Assembly (NCBI GenBank): GCA_019096065.1 | Contig: JAGUCH010000006.1 | Span: 1,136,001-1,200,000, forward strand | Length of the DNA: 64,000 nucleotides | From: Paracyclopina nana | Taxonomy: Eukaryota > Arthropoda > Copepoda > Cyclopoida > Cyclopettidae | Direction: 5' to 3' | Shown here: positions 10,875 through 21,053 of the stretch, piece after piece | Numbering within the stretch: position 1 is the stretch's first letter | Layout: every line of letters begins with the position of its first letter | Made by a program: the position numbers and the translations under genes | Notes under the pieces: generated by a model | The model's database searches: none | What the model was told of the DNA's origin: nothing | What the model saw: only the letters and a program-made list of their open reading frames with translations

Positions 10875-13800
10875 ATGGCGGAAAAAAGCTATGAACTTCC
10901 CTCATTTATGAGGGGTATTTGTAATAAAGAAGTTGGCAAAGCCAGCTTCAGTGTTTTGGAGCATAAGGCAAAATTGAGACAATTAGCCAAAGCCCATTTG
11001 AATAATGATGGTAAAGTTAATGCACTATGTCATTATGTTGATGAAAAAAGTGAACCCATTACAGTTAAATGTGATGAGGTAAAGGTTCAACCTGAAAAAT
11101 GTGACACCATACAAATAAATAAATATCTATTTTATGGTGCTTTGGGCGCAGCAGCACTGCCAGCTATATTTATGTTGTCGCTACCAAATAAACTAGCGTT
11201 AGCAAGTATTGCTGTAGGAATTATTACTATGCTCGATCAACCTCCAACAAAGGAAGTTGAAACGGATGGTTCACATGAAATTACGACTGATAATGATTGT
11301 GAAGCCAAATTACTTTCCCACCATGACGGTGATTTAAAATCTGAAGCTAGCTGCCAGGAAAATGTGGCATATGTTTCAGAATTGCTTGTGGAAAAACAAA
11401 GTGAAACTTCACAGCTTGAAACCACATGTGACGACGATACCATGAGTGTTCATTCAATGAGACTAACGGGTCTGCAAGAGAGATTTTTCATACCAGTGAA
11501 AACTCCAGGACCAGTTAGACTTCATGCTCTGTTTGATTCTGGGTCAATGATCCAAGTCATGTCATATACTTTGTTGAATATAATTGAGAGAAAACTAGGG
11601 CACAAACTACCTAGGGTTCATCAAAATTATATTATAAAGAATTTTAGTGGAGAAAATGTGCCTTCCACAGAAGCAGTTGACATACAATTGATAATTGGGT
11701 CAAATATGCTTGTTAGGAAGGCAACATTTATTTTGACTAATTGTGAACCTTTAATGTTAATCGGCAATGCACTTTTTGTCGATAATGATGTAAGGTTAAC
11801 CAGCAGACAAGGAAAATATTTTCTTGACTTTCCTGGAAAACCTAAGTACAAAAAGATACCCTTAACCTTATCTGGAGAGGATTTTTACCCTGTGGCAATA
11901 ACTGCTAGTATTTCATTATTACCAGGTGAAGAAAAGGTTGTTAATGCACATTTTGTGCATGAAGCGCCTCTAATCCCTGAATTGGATTCTTCTGATGAGG
12001 AAGATGATACTCCTGACAACTTAGACAGCGAAGGAAATGTTTATACAAACTTCCATGGCAAATGTGTAGAATTTGTTCCTTCTGATGACTTTGAAGGTGT
12101 GTCATCTATGGGAAATGTTAGCTTAATTGATAGGCATGGATCCTTTCCCATCATGATTGGAAATAAATCCGATATGCCGTTTAGGCTTGATGCCATTACT
12201 GTGGTGGGAACTGCTAAGGTAGTTTCTAAAACGAATTATCGTAGCACTTCAAAAGTTCATGAGTTGAATTTTAGCATCAGGTCAATAAAGGCTGATGACT
12301 CGCAGTGCTATTGTAATTATGTAAATGACAAAAATAACATTATAGCCCAATTTACCGACATAAATGGGCTTACATTTTCTAATCACCATGTATTTGGTGA
12401 GTATAAACCAATGACTGGGCAAACAAGGCCAAAAATGTCATGCATCGATAATTTTGTGTTTGTTGCCTCTAATCAATCTGATTCATTTAAAGAGGTAACT
12501 GATAACTATATTGGTGAATTTCTTACTAAGCATAACCTCCAAACTAAGAAGTGGGTTTTCTTACTTCCATTTGGAGTTATGTTAGCTGGAGAACAAAAAC
12601 GTATTTTACGCCACTGCAATAAATTAGTAAAACAGCTAACTATTGCATGGATGAAGTTTAATAACACCTGTCCAGAGTGTCTTAGCATTGGGTTGTGCCC
12701 AATAGACATATATCTGGAAGGGTATGAATATATTGAGCTAATAATCATGCATGAAAAGTATGAGAACTTTGGCTTTGTGTATAAACGAAATATTGATGCT
12801 CCATTTTATGAATTGAATTTAAATGGATCACCATTGATAATGTATAAATTAGCCAATAATATCAATATTATTGTGCATGTTGATGTAAACAGGCGTACCC
12901 ATTGGGGGTATATTGCTACATTAGTATATACCATACTTGGCCAACTGAGGTTCAAGGGTAGTGGTAGTAAAGTTTTGATTAAAACATTAATGAACGCAGA
13001 GCCCTGTGCTACAGAGCCGGTTTGTTTTGCAGTCTCAGCTGCACTTACTCTCCTCTCAGCACTGGCTTTTTATCCCCATCCTAGTGTTTCTAATGATATT
13101 AAAACACAGTATACTTTCAAAAGCTTCAGGTACAATCCTGAGCTTTGTGGTTGTGCAGTGTGCTTGGGGAAATTGAATGATGAGTATGTTCCTCCTAAGT
13201 CGCACACAAATGTATTTGAAGGCCAGATAGAAGATCACCGATATCGACAAACAATATTACGTGATACTTCTGATTTGGACCTTGTTTCTGCTCATCTTGA
13301 ATATACCCAAGATGAAGCAAATAATCAGGAATTATATGATGAAGTTTACAACCTTTTGTTGAGCTATCCAAGCGAGTTTAGCTCATCCAAGGTTATGAAT
13401 GGAATCAATGGATATGTTATCCCAATTAGGGAAAAGACATTGAATGAGTTCGATTTGGACCATATACCAGAGGAAATACGGTCTGAATACAGAAAGGTGT
13501 TATTTGAGTACTCAGATATTCTAAGTGAGGATCCGAGAAACTTTCGCTTATGGGCAAATGAGCCTATTAAATTTCAATTAAAAGATGACACTCCTCTAGT
13601 ACCAAAGCTATTTAATATGGGGCAGGATGCTACTGCTTTACTTGATAGAAAAATAGCTTTGATGTTGTCTTCAGGCTTGATTGAAGTTGTGGACAAGTCT
13701 CTGAATAAATATTCAGCCAGTCCTTGTTTTCTTACTTCGCGTCCCAATGATGCACAATTACCTTACAAAGAAAGGAAACCAAGGTTATTAGTTGACCTCA

Positions 13801-16800
13801 CTGCATTTAATCGTAACTTGATTTTTAATACATCTGAACATATGGTTCCTCCATTGGACTCCCTTATGTCAATGTTTTCACGTGCATGTTTACTATCTGC
13901 CTTTGATGTAAGTGGAGGGTATGATAATGTACGAGTTGACTCTGACTCAGCTGACATGTGTTGCATGGCAGTGACGTCACCAAGGTCAATTTATAGAGGC
14001 TTTTATTTTAAATCTAAGTCATTATTTCAAGGCAGCGCAGTCGCTCCATTTGAGTTTTCAACCTTAATCCAGCAAGCGATCGATCCCAAGATCCTTGATC
14101 GCACTGGAACATACATTGATGACTTGGTTCTTGCTTGTAAGTATCATGGGCCTACAAGGCCTGCAAGTCTAGATGATTATAAACAGCATCTTGAGGATAT
14201 CAAGATTCTTTTTAAAAGCATGAGGAAATTAAATGCCCTACTTGCAATTAAAAAGACAAAAATAGCTGTTAAAGAAATGATTGTGCTTGGACATCAATTA
14301 ACAATTGATGAACATGGTGTTCTCCTTATGTGTATGCCGGAAAAGTATCGCACATCATTTAAGGATTATCCAATACCTAAAACTCGCAAGCAATTGCAAA
14401 AGTTTTTAGGAATGGCAAATTGGTTGAGCCAGTACTGTCCCAGTATGGCAACATTTACTAGCCCTATGCTGGATGTATTTGCTACTAAAGAAGGAAAAAC
14501 CGGGAGGTTTATCTTCACACCTTTTCAAGAAAAATGTTTTTATAAGGTATTAGAGGAAATTCAAAATGGATTATCTCTTGCAATGCCTTCTTATGAAGAA
14601 TGTTTCTTAATAGTTGATTCTGGTGTAATATCTACATCTGCTTTAATTATGGAGATTGGCGCTGATGGCAAAGCTATGTGCATCGGAGCGCATTCTGCAA
14701 GATTTCAATTAAGTGTGTGCTTGTCTTATCATAGTTTCCAAAGGGAAGCCCTAGGAATTATTATGATGGTCACTCATTTTAAACGTCTCTTGTATGCTTA
14801 TGAGAGAGTAGTTATTGTAACTGACTGTTTGGCAATTGCAAGCGTATTAGCAAGCTCATTCACAGGGAAAGATGCTTATACTAATAGGCTTGCAGCCAGA
14901 CTTTATTCTCTGCCATTTTCATGGAAATTACGAGCAGTGCCTCGTACTGAAATAGAAGTGGTAGATGTGTTACTAAATAAGTATCATCAAACTGATGGTG
15001 AAACCTTATTTTTTGCACCTTATTCAATAAGTTCGCAAATTACTAAGGATATTTATAATGGTAAATACCCTCTTCCTGAGCATATAGCCAAAGGTATCTT
15101 GACAACCCAAGAGCTTCTTACACATGTTTATGATACTTTGGTTAATAGTGGAACTATGTCCAAGTCACTATTAAAAAAGCGATTGGATTGTCTAAATGAT
15201 AAATGGGTGGAACTTATTGGTGAAAATCCTCCATTTTGTTATGATGATAATGCTTCCATACTTGTGGATAGCAAATCCGAAGATGTGGTTGCATATTCTA
15301 GTGTTGATGAACTCACACGTAATTCATGTGTGAATCTAGTAGAAAATGTGGTATCTGTGGCAGGTGTGAATGTGAAATTCAATATTTCGCCTAACTTGCC
15401 TGGAATTACCAGAAATTTGATTCTCCGACTCCAATCAAGGTGTGAGGAGACTCAAAAAATAATTAATGTCATGATGATGGCTGATCGAAACTCTATTCCA
15501 ACAGAGTTTATGAGCAAATATCGTGTTTTAGATGCTTCCTTACTAGTCATAAGGAAAAATGTAAAGTTACCCTTTACGACACCCTCTAATACAAAGGTGT
15601 ATATGTCGTTACCAAACTGTGTGTATCTTATGGCTATAATACACCTCTTGCATAACCATTTGGGGAGTAAAAAGACACATTTGATCTTTACCCAGACTAT
15701 GTATTCAACTTATTCAGCAAAAGTGAGCAGAGTAATTATTGGAGCCTGTGTACACTGTGCACTTTACAGGCAGTCTAATACTAGGTTTTTAGGGACAGGA
15801 AGATTTCCTCTCCCATCTAAGCCTTTTGACCTTGCAATGCTGGACTTGGCTTCTTTTCGGGAAACTCTGATAAAAGGCCAAGATGCAACAAATTGTCTTG
15901 TAATGGTGGATATTTATTCTAAGCTTATTATTGCTCGGCCCTTACTAAGCACGAAATATGTGCATGTAGCTGAAGCAATGGAAGATATTTTTAGTGCCTT
16001 TGGGCGTCCTAAGGTGCTTGTAAGTGATAATGGGAGTCAGTTGTTACCCAATCATGCGCTACAAAAGTTGATTGAAACTTATGGGGTCCACCCAGTAGGC
16101 ATGTACACAACCAGCCCGCATGTCCATAGTAACGTATATGCTGAAGGCAGCATTAAGTTTTTACGAAATGCGTTAATATTAAACGCAAAGACTTACAATA
16201 AGCCTATGAGTGAAATATTCAAGTTAACAGTATACTCTCTGAATCATCGTCCTTTGACATCACTGAGTTATACTGATAAAAATGGGGTTAAGGTCATTCC
16301 TACCCCTTTTTCTTTGTTTTTGTCAAGGGCTCCTGTTCATTACCTTGGTCAGGATGTACTCGACATTTTAGATGAAACTCATGAAAAACTATATGAGATT
16401 AATTGGCAAGAGATTATAAAGGAACATGATAAAGAGGAACGAGAAAAACTCGCTATCATGAAAGCTACTGAACGCTTATCGCTTCAGCCTGAAGTGGGAA
16501 GTTTTTGCTATGTAAAGGACCTACCTGGGTCTAAACATTCCTACAAGTTCTTAAAAGAGCTATATGAAGTTGTTCGAATACATAATACTCATGTATATGT
16601 GAAACCTTATCTGGGCACTGGACGTGAACGTCGATTTCATTTCAGCCAGCTCAAGATTTATAGATTTCACAAATTGTATCAATTCTTGCCCGAGAAAGTT
16701 ACTAAACTTTTAATGCGTACTTATTCACCTAGTGAATTAAAAGCAAAGTATTCTAGAGGAGAAATCCTGCATTTTCTGGAATCTGTTGATGGTAGCGTAA

Positions 16801-18341
16801 AATCTTATAATTTGCGCAATAAGCCTGAAAAGGAAGGTACAGCCTCCATTAATGAAGATTTAGTTACTACTACATCTTCAACTGGTGTTTCAACACATCA
16901 TAGTTTACAAACACACCATAGGACTCAGTCCACATTGGTGAAGAAAACTATTAATATGTTTAAGCCTGACGATGTGCTCCGGATTCAAGCTGAAAATAAG
17001 GCTATGATTCTAGAAGATTGGAAACAGTATACAAAAGATAATAGAAATGAATCTAAAGTTGGAAATGAGGATCCAGGTGAACAATTGCCCGCAAAGGCGC
17101 TTAGCCAAGATCCTCCTGCACTTTCACCTTTAGAGCCTGTTACGGCCCAGCCGGTTAATGACCAATTAAGTATGCAATATCAGCTGCCAATAGACAATAA
17201 GGTTGAGGTTGGGCAGCTTGAATCTCCTGTTTATGCCTCACCTTATGTAGCGTCAAACGCATCTGGTAATGTAACATCATCTGGATCTGGATCTCATATC
17301 TATGAGGACATTGATACAGTTGGTTTTGATGAATTAGCTAGTGCTCGAAGTGGACTGCCAGCTGATCCACCAGAAGCTGGATCTACCCCAGTCCATGATA
17401 CTTCTAATTATTCTTTACCTGAAATACCAAGTCCTATTGGTAGAGCTTTTCGTGGCAGACGTGATGCTGGCAACAGCATTGCTTCTAACCTGTCTCTTGA
17501 TGAATCTTATTCTGTAATCGATGATGTGGTTTCAAAGTTGGAATCTCCATCAAAAAATCTTGATAAGGAAATTCAAGACCTTGCAAATAAGATTAATACA
17601 GATTATTTTGACGATGACCTCTCTGGTGTAGGTACATCTTTGGGCCATTTGAGGCTGTCAGAGGACTTCAAAGTATTTGAGAGTGAGCAGGATTTCCTAA
17701 CTCACTTGGACAAAAACTTTGCAGATTCTCATCGTTTTTCACCTGCTACACGTGAAAGTTTAATACATCTTTATCGGATGTCTAATGAACCAAGACAATC
17801 ATCCATTGGAGCTGAATTAAAGTTGGCTCCGGATTATCTTGAAGTTTTGCCTGAGGATATGGAAAACAATGATCCGATTGAAGAGATCTTTGAGAATGTT
17901 GCCACTCCAACATATGCGGAGGATAGCATTGTTGGAGAGGAAGAAAGTTTTTCACCTATGCATGAACCTGTTACACCTCCAAAACATGGCATGCAACTTC
18001 GTAATTTGCCTCGTGTAAATTATCGACAAAATAGACCTTACGCTGAAAGGCTGGTTTACCAACCTGGAAATAAGCGAGTAAATGACCTTCCTCGCAATGA
18101 CCAGATTTTTCTCAAGGAGCATTTGTCAAGGGGAAGACCCCTTGATGAACCTGCTGCTAAACTTTATTTCAAAAACTTGCAAAAGTTCAAAGATAACAGG
18201 AAAATTGGGACTCCTGATGATTATGCTACTTTTCTCACTAATATGGGTCTTGATGCTGCTAATGATGAGCTAACCAAGCCCATGAAAAAGTTGAATGTCA
18301 CTTATGATGATTTATACAGGTTACACCGTCAAAAGTGGTAA
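10875..18341 (+). CDS. pol: Pol polyprotein: PR-RT-RNase H-integrase
   Basis: This 2,488-residue ORF is about twice the usual length. Its N-terminal part carries a hydrophobic hairpin (about residues 80-118) before the protease. The protease motif LFDSGSM is near residue 220. Reverse transcriptase spans about 930-1110 with LSAFDVSGGYDNV and the catalytic YIDD near 1078. The Gypsy-type linker is followed by RNase H (FLIVDSG near 1245, SFQREALGIIMMVTHFKRLL). Integrase has an HNHLG...CVHCALY zinc-binding part, then a D-D-E core with MLDLASF, VSDNGSQ and YAEGSIK near 1655, 1718 and 1757. The last 500 residues are acidic and probably disordered, with SYNLRNK and MQLRNLPRVNYR motifs. The roughly 650 residues between protease and reverse transcriptase match nothing I recognise. 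The ORF starts directly after the gag stop. Confidence 0.9.
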   Translation: MAEKSYELPSFMRGICNKEVGKASFSVLEHKAKLRQLAKAHLNNDGKVNALCHYVDEKSEPITVKCDEVKVQPEKCDTIQINKYLFYGALGAAALPAIFMLSLPNKLALASIAVGIITMLDQPPTKEVETDGSHEITTDNDCEAKLLSHHDGDLKSEASCQENVAYVSELLVEKQSETSQLETTCDDDTMSVHSMRLTGLQERFFIPVKTPGPVRLHALFDSGSMIQVMSYTLLNIIERKLGHKLPRVHQNYIIKNFSGENVPSTEAVDIQLIIGSNMLVRKATFILTNCEPLMLIGNALFVDNDVRLTSRQGKYFLDFPGKPKYKKIPLTLSGEDFYPVAITASISLLPGEEKVVNAHFVHEAPLIPELDSSDEEDDTPDNLDSEGNVYTNFHGKCVEFVPSDDFEGVSSMGNVSLIDRHGSFPIMIGNKSDMPFRLDAITVVGTAKVVSKTNYRSTSKVHELNFSIRSIKADDSQCYCNYVNDKNNIIAQFTDINGLTFSNHHVFGEYKPMTGQTRPKMSCIDNFVFVASNQSDSFKEVTDNYIGEFLTKHNLQTKKWVFLLPFGVMLAGEQKRILRHCNKLVKQLTIAWMKFNNTCPECLSIGLCPIDIYLEGYEYIELIIMHEKYENFGFVYKRNIDAPFYELNLNGSPLIMYKLANNINIIVHVDVNRRTHWGYIATLVYTILGQLRFKGSGSKVLIKTLMNAEPCATEPVCFAVSAALTLLSALAFYPHPSVSNDIKTQYTFKSFRYNPELCGCAVCLGKLNDEYVPPKSHTNVFEGQIEDHRYRQTILRDTSDLDLVSAHLEYTQDEANNQELYDEVYNLLLSYPSEFSSSKVMNGINGYVIPIREKTLNEFDLDHIPEEIRSEYRKVLFEYSDILSEDPRNFRLWANEPIKFQLKDDTPLVPKLFNMGQDATALLDRKIALMLSSGLIEVVDKSLNKYSASPCFLTSRPNDAQLPYKERKPRLLVDLTAFNRNLIFNTSEHMVPPLDSLMSMFSRACLLSAFDVSGGYDNVRVDSDSADMCCMAVTSPRSIYRGFYFKSKSLFQGSAVAPFEFSTLIQQAIDPKILDRTGTYIDDLVLACKYHGPTRPASLDDYKQHLEDIKILFKSMRKLNALLAIKKTKIAVKEMIVLGHQLTIDEHGVLLMCMPEKYRTSFKDYPIPKTRKQLQKFLGMANWLSQYCPSMATFTSPMLDVFATKEGKTGRFIFTPFQEKCFYKVLEEIQNGLSLAMPSYEECFLIVDSGVISTSALIMEIGADGKAMCIGAHSARFQLSVCLSYHSFQREALGIIMMVTHFKRLLYAYERVVIVTDCLAIASVLASSFTGKDAYTNRLAARLYSLPFSWKLRAVPRTEIEVVDVLLNKYHQTDGETLFFAPYSISSQITKDIYNGKYPLPEHIAKGILTTQELLTHVYDTLVNSGTMSKSLLKKRLDCLNDKWVELIGENPPFCYDDNASILVDSKSEDVVAYSSVDELTRNSCVNLVENVVSVAGVNVKFNISPNLPGITRNLILRLQSRCEETQKIINVMMMADRNSIPTEFMSKYRVLDASLLVIRKNVKLPFTTPSNTKVYMSLPNCVYLMAIIHLLHNHLGSKKTHLIFTQTMYSTYSAKVSRVIIGACVHCALYRQSNTRFLGTGRFPLPSKPFDLAMLDLASFRETLIKGQDATNCLVMVDIYSKLIIARPLLSTKYVHVAEAMEDIFSAFGRPKVLVSDNGSQLLPNHALQKLIETYGVHPVGMYTTSPHVHSNVYAEGSIKFLRNALILNAKTYNKPMSEIFKLTVYSLNHRPLTSLSYTDKNGVKVIPTPFSLFLSRAPVHYLGQDVLDILDETHEKLYEINWQEIIKEHDKEEREKLAIMKATERLSLQPEVGSFCYVKDLPGSKHSYKFLKELYEVVRIHNTHVYVKPYLGTGRERRFHFSQLKIYRFHKLYQFLPEKVTKLLMRTYSPSELKAKYSRGEILHFLESVDGSVKSYNLRNKPEKEGTASINEDLVTTTSSTGVSTHHSLQTHHRTQSTLVKKTINMFKPDDVLRIQAENKAMILEDWKQYTKDNRNESKVGNEDPGEQLPAKALSQDPPALSPLEPVTAQPVNDQLSMQYQLPIDNKVEVGQLESPVYASPYVASNASGNVTSSGSGSHIYEDIDTVGFDELASARSGLPADPPEAGSTPVHDTSNYSLPEIPSPIGRAFRGRRDAGNSIASNLSLDESYSVIDDVVSKLESPSKNLDKEIQDLANKINTDYFDDDLSGVGTSLGHLRLSEDFKVFESEQDFLTHLDKNFADSHRFSPATRESLIHLYRMSNEPRQSSIGAELKLAPDYLEVLPEDMENNDPIEEIFENVATPTYAEDSIVGEEESFSPMHEPVTPPKHGMQLRNLPRVNYRQNRPYAERLVYQPGNKRVNDLPRNDQIFLKEHLSRGRPLDEPAAKLYFKNLQKFKDNRKIGTPDDYATFLTNMGLDAANDELTKPMKKLNVTYDDLYRLHRQKW

Positions 18342-19689
18342 TACTCTTATGGTGATAAGCCTCCACTCACTTGGGCTGAAAGTTGCATCGCTTAAAGCCC
18401 ATGTGTGATGTTTTTGTGTGACGCCATGTTTGGACTAGGTTAAAAACCAGAGGTCCATTTGGAACATTGGCTTCCAGGTCTATTCATGTACATTATTCAG
18501 AAAAGGTGGCCTGAAACAACTCTGTATTCATGTCATGTTTCTTTTATCAGATTATTCCTTATACGCGAGAGAGCACGTTTCCTGTGTTCACTATACAATG
18601 ATGTATCTCCTATAAATTACATCCAATTTTAATTGTGTTTATGTTTTTGGAATCCCTGAACCTTCAGGAATGACACTTCCAAAACTTTTGTGTCAAAGAA
18701 TTCTGGTTCGGTTTTTATGCCCTTTTGGAGAGTGCTCCTGTTCCCTTGCAAAAAGGGGCACTTTCTATGCTTAGTGTTATTTTTCATTGTCGTATGTACT
18801 ATGAGTTACCATTGATTTCAAATTTGTTTATATTTTTGGAATCCTTGAATACTCAGGGATCACATTGCATAATTGATTTGATCTAACAAACTCTTACTTG
18901 CACTTTATGCCATTTTGAAGGATACGCTTGCTACCGCTGCTACACTCCTGCTTGCGTATCCCCTTTTTGATCATATAAAACTTTAAACTGGCTGTGTCAG
19001 TGTTACATTTTTGTCTGCTCTTCTCTTTTTTGATATGGGGGGAGAGAGGTACATTAAATTGCTCTCATGCAACTGATATGAAAGGAAATTTATTGCTGTG
19101 CTACACAATAATGTGCTGGCCATGTGATATTTGATACAAATCGTTGCCTTTCTTTGAAGAAGTGACCTTTGCTGACCTGGGATGAGCAAGCTATATAGTC
19201 TTCATAGCTTTGCTTGCAATTTTCTAACATATGTTAGATTAACTTGATCGATTCAGTGGAGCTGGAAAAGTGAAACTTTTTTATATGACGCTGAGTAGCT
19301 TGTATTTGGCTGAACTAATGACAGGAAATTACTGATCTGAAACAGGCTTTGGCTTGTTCTCACGGTCGACTGATTATAGATAATGATGATTACCTTGCAC
19401 AATATTGAGTGAAGGCAATCTGTGGAAACTCTCACAATATCTAACGGATGATATGCTTTGTGCTTATGATTCAAAAATTGTTGAACTGTAAAGCGCAAAG
19501 AGAGAATTATGTTGCACATTATAGAGTTACCAGATACTCTTGATGGCTTTTGATAAAAAATGCCAAAATACTTATAATGAAGTATACGTTCATGAGTGGT
19601 TTGAAAATGGTGTATTTTTGCATTGTTTTTGCTATCATACATGAAAAAACTACTTAAAATACTGAGTTTGAAACACATGAGCTCTTGAG
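18342..19689. repeat. Pol 3' spacer with paired hairpin repeats
   Basis: No convincing ORF is present. Two diverged copies of a block of about 180 bp lie at about 18632-18775 and 18817-18962. Each begins with a TTTATnTTTTTGGAATCC motif, followed by a short hairpin (for example TCCTTGAATACTCAGGGA) and then a second stem. In the second copy that stem is GGATACGC...GCGTATCC. The 3' half of the region is AT-rich. It is the downstream flank of the antisense gene and may carry its 3' end signals or an RNA element of the main transcript. Confidence 0.5.
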
Positions 19690-20568
19690 TCAAAGAGGAA
19701 TGGATTGGAAGCTCTCCAAAGAACTTTTGCGAGTTCCTTGAGGCTGTTGATGATGAGGCTGCGGAAACGCTGAAGCCCTCCTGAGGACCTCACGAGCCAC
19801 AGCTGTGGCCCAAATATCTGGGCTCATGCCACAAATCAAACCATTGGAATCCACTTGAAAGGGATTAATCTGAGTTTGATTGTGGGTGCGTAACAATGGA
19901 ATGGGAGTCCCACCGCCGCCTCCAGGAACCTCTTCTAGAGGCATGATGGGAGGTGCATTATACTCATTAGGGACTCTTCTTTCTCCGAGCAACATGCTCC
20001 ACTGTTGCTGGCCAGACCGTCGTCTGTGACAGGTCTGACAGATCCTGAACAATTTCCATAGGCCAAATCCAATGCCAATAAGGCATAGCTGGAAATGGAT
20101 ATATTAGTCTTTTCATGAAAGTATGAAATTCATGGGGAATGGAACTCACCACGAGAGTGCAAAAGGCTGCAGTGGTCCACATAATGGATAGAAAGTCCAT
20201 GTTGTGGAAGCGCAAGGCCAGGTCATCCATGAATCCTCTTTGAGAGCCTTGCTGTGACAGTGTCACATTTGATTGGGCCTGAGAATCATTCTCCATTTGA
20301 GAATGATCGGTCATATTAAAGTCTCCAGTTGGAGACTCTTGCATGGAAACCAAAGTGAGGTTTACTCCGCTGTTGGACATTCCCTGTGAATGTGGGAATG
20401 CATTGTGACCATATGATAATTTTATTATAGACCTTGTCTTACCTGAATAAGAGTGGTCTCTGTTATGGGCTCATTGGAAACCACCTTGTCGTCTTCCGAT
20501 GCAAGGGTGGGGACCATTGATGAGTTACCCACTACAGGGCTGGTTTGCTGAGGCACCCAAAAATACAT
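19690..20568 (-). CDS. Antisense single-pass membrane protein gene
   Basis: On the strand opposite to gag and pol there are about three open segments, separated by two short intron-like gaps with GT/AG borders in compatible phase. They start at an ATG at 20568 and end at a stop at 19690. The predicted protein of roughly 250 residues has a Ser/Thr-rich N-terminal part with several N-glycosylation sites (NSS, NLT, NVT). One long hydrophobic helix spans the second border (FLSIMWTTAAFCTLV, then LCLIGIGFGLWKLF). A Cys/Arg cluster follows (ICQTCHRRR), then a Pro/Gln-rich tail. No signal peptide is obvious. I recognise no family. It could be an accessory gene of the element, transcribed antisense like HTLV HBZ, or a host gene picked up by it. 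The splicing is inferred from sequence only. Confidence 0.55.
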
Positions 20569-21053
20569 TTTGAAGAATGCTCTTACTCAATGTGAATGCT
20601 TCTGGAGCTGGGACTGGAATGAGTTTATCTCTGAGAGCTTACCAGCACTGTTGCAGTCCATTGGGCAAGCTTTTAAAACGTGCATGTGTGAATTGCTTTA
20701 CTTGCAAGCGCAGCAGAAAGAATGATCAAATTGCTTCTGAGCTTTTGTGACTCATTCAAAACTGCGATGTGTTTATTGTAAAACATTGAAAAATTGTCTC
20801 CAAAGGAACAATTTTGTGGTAGTAAAACGGGGAGCTGAAAAACATCTGTTGTTTTGTTCCCATACAAGTTTTCGGTTCAACAGGAAAACGATCATTTTAA
20901 GTAATTGTCGTTGAGGTTGTTGAAATTGTTATTCACCTGAGTTGAGGTATATAGTAGTGGGAATAACCTCTACAATCTATGGTATAAATGCTCGAGGAAG
21001 AAATGTTGCAGTCAGTTGCAGCTACTCCCTCTTGCTGATCGTACTTTTTAACT
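20569..21053. other. Spacer between antisense gene and third ORF
   Basis: This 485-bp stretch separates two divergent coding units, so it may hold promoters for both the antisense gene and a message for the third ORF. No ORF is supported. A T-rich run before an AG near 20930-20950 could serve as a splice acceptor for a plus-strand message, but this is not decisive. Confidence 0.4.

Noticed and set aside
19253-19693. 146-residue minus-strand frame downstream of the antisense gene
   Set aside because: Composition is that of AT-rich noncoding sequence, with no family signature; it was left as spacer.
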